Below are positions 44,445 to 52,168 of a DNA stretch of 64,000 nucleotides, piece after piece. The position numbers and the translations under genes were made by a program. Positions within the stretch are counted from its first letter, which is position 1. Each line of letters starts with the position of its first letter. The notes under the pieces are model-generated. The model searched no databases, had not been told where the DNA came from, and saw nothing but the letters and a program-made list of their open reading frames with translations. The DNA is taken from the NCBI GenBank assembly GCA_963697355.1, contig CAVONV010000034.1, positions 124,001 through 188,000 on the forward strand. Reading direction: 5' to 3'. The DNA comes from CAVONV01 sp963697355. Lineage in GTDB: Bacteria; Acidobacteriota; Vicinamibacteria; Marinacidobacterales; DATDRI01.

Positions 44445-44835
44445 AAGGGAACTGTACGCTCTTGCCGTAGACCTCAGAGGTCGATGCCACCAGTACTTTC
44501 TTCCTTTTCTTGTTGGCGAGCTTGAGGATGTTCTCTGTTCCGTGGACGTTGGTCTCGATGGTATTGACCGGACTCTCTACGATTAGCTTGACGCCTACGG
44601 CGGCCGCCAAGTGAAAAATAATATCGGCGCGATCCACGAGCTCGGCGGTCACCGGCTCGTTCATTATGGTCTCGATGGTGTAATGAAAGCGGGGATTGTC
44701 TTTCAAGTGTTCGATGTTCTCGATGCTACCCGTCGACAGATTGTCGATGACGAAAACTTCGCCACCCCTTTCCAAAAGGGCTTCCGCTAGATGAGACCCG
44801 ACGAAACCTGCTCCACCCGTAATCAGAGCTTTCAT
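44365..44835 (-). CDS. NAD-dependent epimerase/dehydratase, N-terminal fragment (frameshifted gene)
   Basis: The fragment begins MKALITGGAGFVGSHLAEALLERG, the NAD-binding GxxGxxG motif, and continues through VIDNLSTG and VASTSEVYGKSVQFPFEEGAD (catalytic serine/threonine region). After GAD the frame is lost by one extra base near 44425-44430 and runs to a stop at 44365. The substrate is probably a UDP-sugar feeding the adjacent nonulosonic-acid genes. The start overlaps the stop of the fused synthetase gene by one base. Confidence 0.8.
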   Translation of the reverse strand: MKALITGGAGFVGSHLAEALLERGGEVFVIDNLSTGSIENIEHLKDNPRFHYTIETIMNEPVTAELVDRADIIFHLAAAVGVKLIVESPVNTIETNVHGTENILKLANKKRKKVLVASTSEVYGKSVQFPFEEGADLGAGADDEGSLELRLLQGHR

Positions 44836-46547
44836 TACCGTGAACCTCCCATTGCTGGACCGCGGGGCGTGGAAATGACGACTTTCGCGGCTCTTTGTGT
44901 CCCTCGTGCATCGACCAGACGGCGTCCTGCCTCGCTCATACTCGCTCGCCTATCCTGACTTTCGAGAAGCTCTTTCGCTGTCTTGCGAAGGTTTGCTTCG
45001 CCGACCTCCGTTCCGAGTCCCAAGAAAAGGACGGAACCCTCCCGAGCAAACTTCTCCATCCTGCGTTGTTCGCGAGCATTCTGACAGATGACGACCCCCG
45101 GCGTTCCCAGTGCCGAAATCTCGAAGACGGTCATGCCACCGGAGCAAAAAACGAGATCGGATTGCGAGAGCACTTCCGCCATGTGCTCCACGTTTTCGAG
45201 CAGATGCGGCTCGTATGACAGTTTCGGCAGCAGGCTCTCGAGCTCCTTCTTATAGCTGAAGGCCGGCCCGAGAACAGCCTTCACTTTCAATCGAGGAAGC
45301 TCATTGGCAAGTCCATCCAGTGCACGGAGTACCTTGAGTGTCAGTCCCTGCGGATCGCTCCCGCCGAAGCTCACGACCACCTCGCAGCCCTTCTCCCGAA
45401 TCTTGGTCATTCGATTGGAAAAGGACTCACGCAGAATGGCGAACTCCGGGCCGCCATAGAAATCTTCGAGCTCTACTTGATCGGCATGCATCGTTGCGAT
45501 GATAACGGAAGCCCATTCCGCTGGTTTCTCGATATCCTCCAGCGTGTCGACCAAATTCACGGTCGAGGCCCCGAGCTTTGCCAAGGCTTCGAGGTACTCC
45601 TTCTTCATAGGCGCCGGGAAGTCGTTGACAATGACGTTGGGCGAATACTCCTGGATCTCCTTCATCACCGAGCTGGGTGCATCATCCGATAGGACGCGAA
45701 CCGGATACCCGGCACCGGAAATCCGCTGCACTCCCTCGATGTACTCCGCCCTCATCAGAAACTGCATGTCGGCAGCCGGAGAAATGGAGCGAATCTCGTC
45801 GGCAATGGCTAAGCTTCGGTAGGCATGTCCCATTCCGATGCCGGCGCCTCCGTCAACACGAAAGAGAATCCGAGGAAGGCGCACGAGTTTTTCCGCCAAC
45901 CAGAAATCGTAAATATCGTGGACGGTGAGAGAAGAGCCCTTGTCCATGAGCACGTAGCCCACTTTCGAGCCCAATCGTTCCGGCATATCCAGTACGGCTC
46001 GACGCATGGCTCGTATCGCGCCGTCCTCCCGGTAGAGAGGTTCCTGATCCTCGCGTCGCCCCGCTTCCCCGAATAGGGGCGTTAGATCTCCATCCACTAC
46101 CCGCCAAGTCAGTTCTTTGTCTTCACGAAGTGAAATGACGGAATCCAAATCCTCTTCCACGAGCTTGTCGATAGCGGCGTCGATCTGTTCTGCGTTTCGA
46201 AACGGGGATGTCGCCTGGAGCGAAACCACGATGTCGATTTTCTCCCCGCCGCTCTTCTCCAAAAACTCGACAGCATGGGCAACCACCGGCTTGAGGTGTG
46301 GGATGGGTCCGGCGAGCTCGGCAGGTCTACGGAAAGGCGCTTCGGCACCGTGCTCCTTGGCAACCGCGGCGACTTGATCGTCATCGGTGGATACGATCAC
46401 CCGATCAATGTAGCGACTCTTCGCCGCCTGATGGAGCGTGTGGGCAATCAAGGGCAACGGACCGAGCTTCTTGATGTTCAAGTAAGGGACTTCGTCGTAT
46501 CCTCCGCGCGCAGGGACGACGGCAACGATCCGAAGCGAGTCTTTCAT
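44835..46547 (-). CDS. Fused CMP-nonulosonate synthetase and PseG/SpsG-like glycosyl hydrolase
   Basis: The 570-residue protein joins two enzymes. Residues 1 to about 225 form an acylneuraminate cytidylyltransferase (AVVPARGGYDEVPYLNIKKLG; RVIVSTDDDQVAA; SLQATSPFR). Residues 230-570 resemble PseG/SpsG: ILFRVDGGAGIGMGHAYRSLAIADEI, EVVVSFGGSDPQGLT and FCSGGMTVFEISALGTP. PseG removes UDP before the NeuB step, whereas the synthetase acts after it, so the fusion brackets the condensing enzyme encoded next door. It is five bases from the upstream NeuB gene. Confidence 0.9.
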   Translation of the reverse strand: MKDSLRIVAVVPARGGYDEVPYLNIKKLGPLPLIAHTLHQAAKSRYIDRVIVSTDDDQVAAVAKEHGAEAPFRRPAELAGPIPHLKPVVAHAVEFLEKSGGEKIDIVVSLQATSPFRNAEQIDAAIDKLVEEDLDSVISLREDKELTWRVVDGDLTPLFGEAGRREDQEPLYREDGAIRAMRRAVLDMPERLGSKVGYVLMDKGSSLTVHDIYDFWLAEKLVRLPRILFRVDGGAGIGMGHAYRSLAIADEIRSISPAADMQFLMRAEYIEGVQRISGAGYPVRVLSDDAPSSVMKEIQEYSPNVIVNDFPAPMKKEYLEALAKLGASTVNLVDTLEDIEKPAEWASVIIATMHADQVELEDFYGGPEFAILRESFSNRMTKIREKGCEVVVSFGGSDPQGLTLKVLRALDGLANELPRLKVKAVLGPAFSYKKELESLLPKLSYEPHLLENVEHMAEVLSQSDLVFCSGGMTVFEISALGTPGVVICQNAREQRRMEKFAREGSVLFLGLGTEVGEANLRKTAKELLESQDRRASMSEAGRRLVDARGTQRAAKVVISTPRGPAMGGSR

Positions 46548-46551
46548 CGCT

Positions 46552-47601
46552 TCAAATCATCTCCCAGGTGATGACGGTATCTTCCGGGATGTCCTTCTGC
46601 GCGACTCGACCGATGACGACATCCACCAACTTGGGATAAATACCGGTGCCCGGACGTTTGAAGGTCAGCATGTCGCGAGTAATGTGAGTCCCTCGGGGAA
46701 TTTGTCTAGCGGAAACGACGCTACGGCGTGCAAAACTGTGAGCCGGTTTTTCGGCCTCCACCACCCTTTTCTCGTAGCTTCCCATGGCTTTCTCAATGGC
46801 GCGGATCGACTCCATCATCTCTTTGAGGTCTTTGGGATCGATCGACATATGATGATCGGGGCTCCCGGGAAGTTTCTTGTCGATGGTGTAATGCTTCTCG
46901 ATAATCGTCGCACCAAGAGCAATCGCCGCTTGTGGAATGGCGATACCCAGCGTGTGGTCCGAAAGGCCAATGGGAATATCCGGAAAGACAGACTTGAGGT
47001 GGAGCATCATCCGAAGATTGGCGTTCTCGAATTCACAGGGATATTGCAACGTGCATTGCATGAGACCGATTTGGTCGGCGCCCAAACGCCGCAGCAGATC
47101 CACCGCCTCGCTCACCTCACCAACGTTGGCAACCCCCGTAGAGAGGATCACGGGCTTTTTCTTGCTCGCCACTTTCTCGAGAAGCGGAAAGTCGACCAGG
47201 TCGGCGGAGGCAATCTTGTACCCTGGCACGCCTAGCTCGTCGAGCATATCGACCGCATCTTCGTCGAAGGGCGTAGAAAAGCAAAGGATGCCGACTTCCC
47301 GGGCATAGCGAAAGAGCTCGCGATGTTCCTCTTCACCAAATCGATCGAGCTGAGCAAAGCTATCGAATTGCGATCCGTGGGGATCGTCGGGCTCGAACCA
47401 ATAGCGTGGTGCCGTTCGCGTGGCGAGCTTTCCCGCCTTGTAGGTCTGAAACTTGATCGCATCAGCACCTGCCTTCTTGGCTTCGGCAATCAAGGCTCGG
47501 CCGAGCGCGATGTCCCCGTTGTGGTTGACACCCGCCTCGGCGATGACGAAGGCAGGATGTCCGTCACCAATGATGCGCTCTCCAAATCGGATTTCTTTCA
47601 T
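46552..47601 (-). CDS. neuB: NeuB-family nonulosonate synthase 1
   Basis: The 349-residue enzyme condenses phosphoenolpyruvate with a six-carbon amino sugar. The TIM-barrel begins FVIAEAGVNHNGDIALGRALI; SDHTLGIAIPQAAIALGATIIEKHYTIDK near 214-242 is the conserved metal-site stretch. A C-terminal SAF (antifreeze-like) domain covers about 285-349 (FARRSVVSARQIPRG). Whether the product is a sialic, legionaminic or pseudaminic type acid is unclear. The ATG overlaps the SpsF stop by four bases. Confidence 0.93.
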   Translation of the reverse strand: MKEIRFGERIIGDGHPAFVIAEAGVNHNGDIALGRALIAEAKKAGADAIKFQTYKAGKLATRTAPRYWFEPDDPHGSQFDSFAQLDRFGEEEHRELFRYAREVGILCFSTPFDEDAVDMLDELGVPGYKIASADLVDFPLLEKVASKKKPVILSTGVANVGEVSEAVDLLRRLGADQIGLMQCTLQYPCEFENANLRMMLHLKSVFPDIPIGLSDHTLGIAIPQAAIALGATIIEKHYTIDKKLPGSPDHHMSIDPKDLKEMMESIRAIEKAMGSYEKRVVEAEKPAHSFARRSVVSARQIPRGTHITRDMLTFKRPGTGIYPKLVDVVIGRVAQKDIPEDTVITWEMI

Positions 47602-48364
47602 TGTTCTTCATCGAGCTCCACGGAACGCACATTGTGCGCTTTGTGGCCAATGTGCGAGTTGATCTCGGCGAGCGCCGGCTCACCATCGAGAAGACGTATC
47701 GCGTCAGCAGTATCTAGTACCTGACCGGGTCGATACAAGCGCTCGAAGATCTTCTCCATGAGCTTGAGATCCTCGGGCTCGTCCACCGTCAGGCGATAGG
47801 ACGGACGATAGAGATTCTGAGGGATGTCCACTCGTTCGATCCGAAAACGCGCAGGGTTCTCCTTGATGTATAGGGTCACGAGCTCGGATCGATGCCGGTC
47901 CTCCCCCTCTCCATGACTGATCTCGAGAGCTTCTCGGGAGATCACCTCTGGGAGAATTCCCATCAGAAGAGCGTCCCCCGGCACATAGGTATAGTCCGCC
48001 TTCTCACCCAGTTGACGCCTCGTGAGGTCCCGGACCAGATCGAGATCGGTCAATGGGTTGTCTCCAGTGACACGTACAATGTGATCCGCGCTCCACCGAC
48101 GGGCCACGGCAACATACCGGCCCAGAACGTCGTCCTCGTCTCCTCGAAGGACGCCTACTCCTACCTGCTCCGCCAACTCTACCAGAACCTGGTTCTTCTG
48201 CGGCGGTGGATGTGGCCAGCACGACGTCGTCGAGCTCTCGAACCGAGTGAGAGTCTCTCGAAGAGGTGTTCCAGCAAGGGTTTGCCGGCAAGTGGCGCCA
48301 TTGCCTTGCCCGGACACCTTTGAGACCGCATACGTGCCGACACAGCACAAACGACTCTACTCAA
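47598..48364 (-). pseudogene. SpsF-like cytidylyltransferase, two frameshifts
   Basis: The parts of an SpsF or KdsB-like nucleotidyltransferase occur in three successive frames. SRVVCAVSARMRSQRCPGKAM starts in the first, from ATG at 48364. VRELDDVVLATSTAAEE is in the second and QVLVELAEQVGVGVLRGDEDD onward in the third. Each shift is explained by one extra base, near 48248 and near 48192. The rest of the gene (about 200 codons) is intact and well conserved. Whether it is a pseudogene or an assembly error is not decidable here. The stop overlaps the neuB start; the start overlaps the second NeuB gene by eight bases. Confidence 0.8.
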
Positions 48365-49379
48365 AGAGATCCTCCGTCAAGGGTTGCCAGGCGGGGATGT
48401 CCCGCGTGGGTTTTCTTCCGATCAATCTGCCCGAGTCCTTGGGTGCTAGACCTTTCTCGTTCCTCACAAACAACAATTGCTCCGTTCTCACAGGCTCCCC
48501 CCGGGCAAGAGCTTCGCGGCTCAAAACAGCTCTTCGCATCAGATGATGGTATCGCTCGGCACTTTCCTGTCTCGGGTGTTGGATCTCACCGAAGGACTTT
48601 TCAGCTTCTCGGATGAGCGTTACCATTTCGGCAAACGGTTCCGGATCGAGAGCCGACTCGTAATCGAAACCCTTTGCCGAACGATCCAGAGTCATGTGTT
48701 TTTCGATCAAATCGGCGCCAAACGCTCGCGCAAGCGCGGGGAGGATCTTGGCCATGGGAGAGGCGCCATCGACGTGATCCAAAAAGCCGACGGGGCATCC
48801 GAATGCCGACTTGAGGGTCCGAATGTACCTAAGATGTGAGTCTTCCACCCGGGTGGGAAAGTTCTGTATGCCATGAAGAAGAATGATCTGCGCATTGCTT
48901 TCTGCTCGCGACAGGTTGACAGCCTTTTCCACATCATCTCGGTGACAGCCCCCTGTCGAGAGAAGCATTGTTTTACCCGTCGCCGCAACCTCCTTTATGA
49001 ACTCCGGATGCTCCATGTCCGTCGAGTGGATCTTGTAGGCCTCGACGCCGTGAGCCTCTGCTAACGCAAGGCTCGGCCTGTCGAAGACATCCGCGAGCAA
49101 AGGAAGGCTCAGCGCCGACATCTCATCCAGGAGCCGCTCCCAGTCGCGTTCACTGAGCTCGATCTGCTGGAAAGTCTCCATACGCGGATCGTTGGGCGCC
49201 AGGAGCTCCGAAGATCTAAAAAGCTGTAGCTTGATGCCGCTGGCCCCGGCGTTCTTGGCGGCCCGGCCCAGGGCGAGGACCTGATCTGGGTCTCCCTGGT
49301 GGGCGGATGCCACTTCGGCCAAAATGAAAGCGGGCTCGCCGTCTCCAACCCGGCGGTCGCCAATGGCAACCTTTACCAT
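48357..49379 (-). CDS. NeuB-family nonulosonate synthase 2
   Basis: The 340-residue paralogue of the enzyme at 46.5-47.6 kb. It starts VGDGEPAFILAEVASAHQGDPDQVLALG, with AEVASAHQG in place of the usual AEAGVNHNG; LSTGGCHRDDVEKAVNL and VGFLDHVDG follow. The C-terminus has a SAF-like domain (MRRAVLSREALARGEPVRTEQL). The divergent first motif suggests a different amino-sugar substrate. The start overlaps the stop of the cytidylyltransferase gene by seven bases. Confidence 0.88.
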   Translation of the reverse strand: MVKVAIGDRRVGDGEPAFILAEVASAHQGDPDQVLALGRAAKNAGASGIKLQLFRSSELLAPNDPRMETFQQIELSERDWERLLDEMSALSLPLLADVFDRPSLALAEAHGVEAYKIHSTDMEHPEFIKEVAATGKTMLLSTGGCHRDDVEKAVNLSRAESNAQIILLHGIQNFPTRVEDSHLRYIRTLKSAFGCPVGFLDHVDGASPMAKILPALARAFGADLIEKHMTLDRSAKGFDYESALDPEPFAEMVTLIREAEKSFGEIQHPRQESAERYHHLMRRAVLSREALARGEPVRTEQLLFVRNEKGLAPKDSGRLIGRKPTRDIPAWQPLTEDLFE

Positions 49380-50083
49380 CTTCCACCTTTCTTCTTCGCC
49401 ATCACACGTACCAGCTCTAGATGCAGCTCATCGTCAATATGAGCCGACTTCCATCCGCCAAGCACAATGGCACGTACATCTCCTCCCAGACAGAAATCCC
49501 GGCCGCTCCACGACTCCAGGAGGTTCCGGCGCCGGGCGAAGATCCCTCCATCATATATATATGCGGGTGGAAGATCCTGCCTCTGCAGGAACGACTCGTT
49601 GGTGTACTCGTTGAAAGATACCACCCGATCTCCGTCGAGCTTTTTCACCCAGAACGGATGCTCGTGGGCAACGGGTTGCACCGACACCACCGAATCGGCG
49701 CCTGTTTCCTCGAGCTTCGCAACGGCTCGATCCATATCCTCAGCTTCAAGAAAGGGAGAGGTGGGCTGAAGAGAGACCACGACATCGGCCGCGAAACCTG
49801 TGCGGTCCATTTCGCGCATGGCGTGCTCTACCACAGGTATGATGGAGACCTCGTCCGTCGCGAGCTCCGCGGGACGCCGGAAGGGAACTTCGGCTCCCCA
49901 TTTTTCGGCCTCTCTCGCTATCGCATCGTCGTCTGTGGATACGACGACGCGATCGAGACGCTCGGCCCGCCGAGCAGCATCGATCACGTAGGAAACCAGA
50001 GGCCGACCGTTGACATCAGCCAGGTTCTTACCGGGCACAGACTTCGAGCCGCCCCGAGCCGGGATGACCGCAAGGACTTTCAT
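49373..50083 (-). CDS. Acylneuraminate cytidylyltransferase-like (CMP-nonulosonate synthetase 2)
   Basis: The 236-residue protein has the nucleotide-binding start VLAVIPARGGSKSVPGKNLADVNGRPL and the conserved STDDDAIAREAEKWGAEVPFRRPAELATD. SLQPTSPFLEAEDMDRAV follows. It should activate the nonulosonic acid as a CMP-sugar for transfer. It is shorter than E. coli NeuA (419) because it lacks the esterase domain. ATGA overlap with the upstream GT-B-like gene. Confidence 0.92.
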   Translation of the reverse strand: MKVLAVIPARGGSKSVPGKNLADVNGRPLVSYVIDAARRAERLDRVVVSTDDDAIAREAEKWGAEVPFRRPAELATDEVSIIPVVEHAMREMDRTGFAADVVVSLQPTSPFLEAEDMDRAVAKLEETGADSVVSVQPVAHEHPFWVKKLDGDRVVSFNEYTNESFLQRQDLPPAYIYDGGIFARRRNLLESWSGRDFCLGGDVRAIVLGGWKSAHIDDELHLELVRVMAKKKGGRW

Positions 50084-52083
50084 GCTTGGTTTCGTCGGAG
50101 AATCGCCGTCTCCCGTAGCGCTTCCACGATACGTTCCGTAGAACCCCCGTCGGCTCCAAAGGCGAACTCCCGAATGTACTCCTTTCGCCGTGCCTCGAGC
50201 TCCGACACGACCGACTCATCATAGAGTAGCAATCGCAGACATTGCTCGATGGAATCACCTCGCCGAGCCCCAAGCGCCACACCACGTTCGACCAAGGGCC
50301 CGAGATTACTCGGTAGATTGACCACTAGAACCGGCCGTCCCAGCACGAGTGCTTCAGACGAAGCGAGTGAGTCTACCGTTATCAGGCCGTTGGAGGCAAC
50401 GAGGAGCTCCATCAGATTCTCGCCCGCGCCCAGGACCTGCACTCGAGAGGCACCCACCCGCGAGACGACCTGGCGGTAGGGCTCGGGAGACTCCGCCTGA
50501 TGCGGCTTGACGAACATCCAAAGCCCCGGAAGCGCTTCCACCGCTCGAGCGAGTTCTTCAAACACCGGTTCAATGGCCGAATAGCGGGTAGCCACCACGA
50601 GCATCGCGGCATCCTTCTCGACGCCGAGTCGGGCACGTGTTCCCTCCGGGTCATGGCCCCGCGCCGAGCGGACCAATGCGTCGAACTTCGGACTGCCCGT
50701 GATGACGATCCTCTCCGGTGGGTAGTGACCGCGTTGGATGAGGAGATCGCGGGCCAGGCTCCCGAAGACGGCGGTTCGAGTGGGAATCGGCACTGAATCC
50801 GCGCCATCCGCTTCGGATCGGACTTCATGCTCGGCATGCTCGTGCGAGTAATAGCGCGGGTACATGATCCCATGCTGAACAGCAAAGGTGGGAACGCCTA
50901 TTTCGTGAGCGGCTGCGACGGCAGCTCGACCCAAACCGCTCGACTCCGCGTAGAGGACCAAAACGTCGGGGCGCTCTTCGAGTAGAACCGTTCTCACTTC
51001 GTGGTAGGCGCGGATCGCCCAAGGAAGCTGCAGCAAGAAGGTGTCCCGAAAGGACACGAGCGCTCCGTCACCAAGCGGCACACCTCGATGCGACAGGGCT
51101 TTCCGAGCCCCACCGAGTCGGCGGAATCGGTGCCACTGAATCCAACAGTCGAGAGAAGCACGGATCATCTCGGCGCTCATGGAGGGCCGAAAATACTCTC
51201 GTATGGACACATAAGGTTGCCGCTCGACATCGACCTCCAGAACATCGGCGAGTTTGTCTTTGAGACCCCGTTGCCTGAACGGCACCGGTGGCCCGACCGC
51301 TACGAGCTTCACTTCTTCACCGGCGCTGGCGAGCGCTGCTGGGATCTCGTCGAAGTACATCTCCACAAGCTCTCGCTCTCCCGTCTCCGGACTGGAGCGC
51401 TCGCGCCACATGGAAGCGTGCGAGAGAAACAAGAACCGGTGACGTTCGCCCTCGCGATGGACTCGAGGGGTCCGGCGGAAAAGTCCCTTGAGACCGGTGC
51501 CGATGCTTTTGAACAGCACGCTCAAAAACAACGTTGTTGTTCTGAATCGAGAACGAGCCGGAGTGGGTTTTCCAATCAGCTCGACCTGCTTTGCCAACTG
51601 ATTTGCCGCTGCCGCCAACTCTCTAACGGGACCGACGAGGATCACCTGTTCCGGTCTCTCCTTTTCAAGGAGCCGAGCCAGGGCCTCCACATCGCGCACC
51701 AGCAAACGAAGCGGTGTGTCGTGGTAGAGAAACAGCTCCGCCCACCACCAGAGCGTGAGGCCTCGGTAGCGGAATCGGCCCCGGAAACTGGCTCCATCAT
51801 TTGCGAGAGACCGACGACCGAACGCCTTCATCCATGCGATGACAGATTCGTCCACCTCGACGCTGAGAGCCTCTCCGAGCGCATCGCTGAGTGAGACGGC
51901 GTGTATGCCGAGCTCCGTCAAAGACGACGCGACGTCCGGACTGGGGAACCGTTCTTGAACGATGGCCGGGTGCTGCCACGCGATGATTCGGGCATCCTTT
52001 TCTGCGAGCTCCCTCAACCGCTCGATCTCGCCCGCGGCGATCTGAGGACTTCCCACGAGGATCAGGGTGGACGGCGTAGACAT
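50080..52083 (-). CDS. Large GT-B-like surface-glycan transferase candidate
   Basis: The 667-residue soluble protein is not clearly assignable. The last 350 residues resemble GT-B enzymes of capsule, teichoic acid and sialic-acid type: VPTFAVQHGIMYPRYYSHEHAEHE near 430-453, VITGSPKFDAL near 505-515 and a C-terminal VDSLASSEALVLGRPVLVVN typical of the donor-binding domain. The N-terminal 300 residues have a separate alpha/beta region. Being the first gene of the nonulosonate operon, it is a candidate transferase of the CMP-sugar. No membrane segment is present. Confidence 0.72.
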   Translation of the reverse strand: MSTPSTLILVGSPQIAAGEIERLRELAEKDARIIAWQHPAIVQERFPSPDVASSLTELGIHAVSLSDALGEALSVEVDESVIAWMKAFGRRSLANDGASFRGRFRYRGLTLWWWAELFLYHDTPLRLLVRDVEALARLLEKERPEQVILVGPVRELAAAANQLAKQVELIGKPTPARSRFRTTTLFLSVLFKSIGTGLKGLFRRTPRVHREGERHRFLFLSHASMWRERSSPETGERELVEMYFDEIPAALASAGEEVKLVAVGPPVPFRQRGLKDKLADVLEVDVERQPYVSIREYFRPSMSAEMIRASLDCWIQWHRFRRLGGARKALSHRGVPLGDGALVSFRDTFLLQLPWAIRAYHEVRTVLLEERPDVLVLYAESSGLGRAAVAAAHEIGVPTFAVQHGIMYPRYYSHEHAEHEVRSEADGADSVPIPTRTAVFGSLARDLLIQRGHYPPERIVITGSPKFDALVRSARGHDPEGTRARLGVEKDAAMLVVATRYSAIEPVFEELARAVEALPGLWMFVKPHQAESPEPYRQVVSRVGASRVQVLGAGENLMELLVASNGLITVDSLASSEALVLGRPVLVVNLPSNLGPLVERGVALGARRGDSIEQCLRLLLYDESVVSELEARRKEYIREFAFGADGGSTERIVEALRETAILRRNQA

Positions 52084-52168
52084 AATAGTGACCGGTCGAA
52101 TAGAGGATTATAACAAGGCCACCCGCCTGTTACGCGATACTCAAGCGCGTGGTTGTCCGGCGGTCAGA

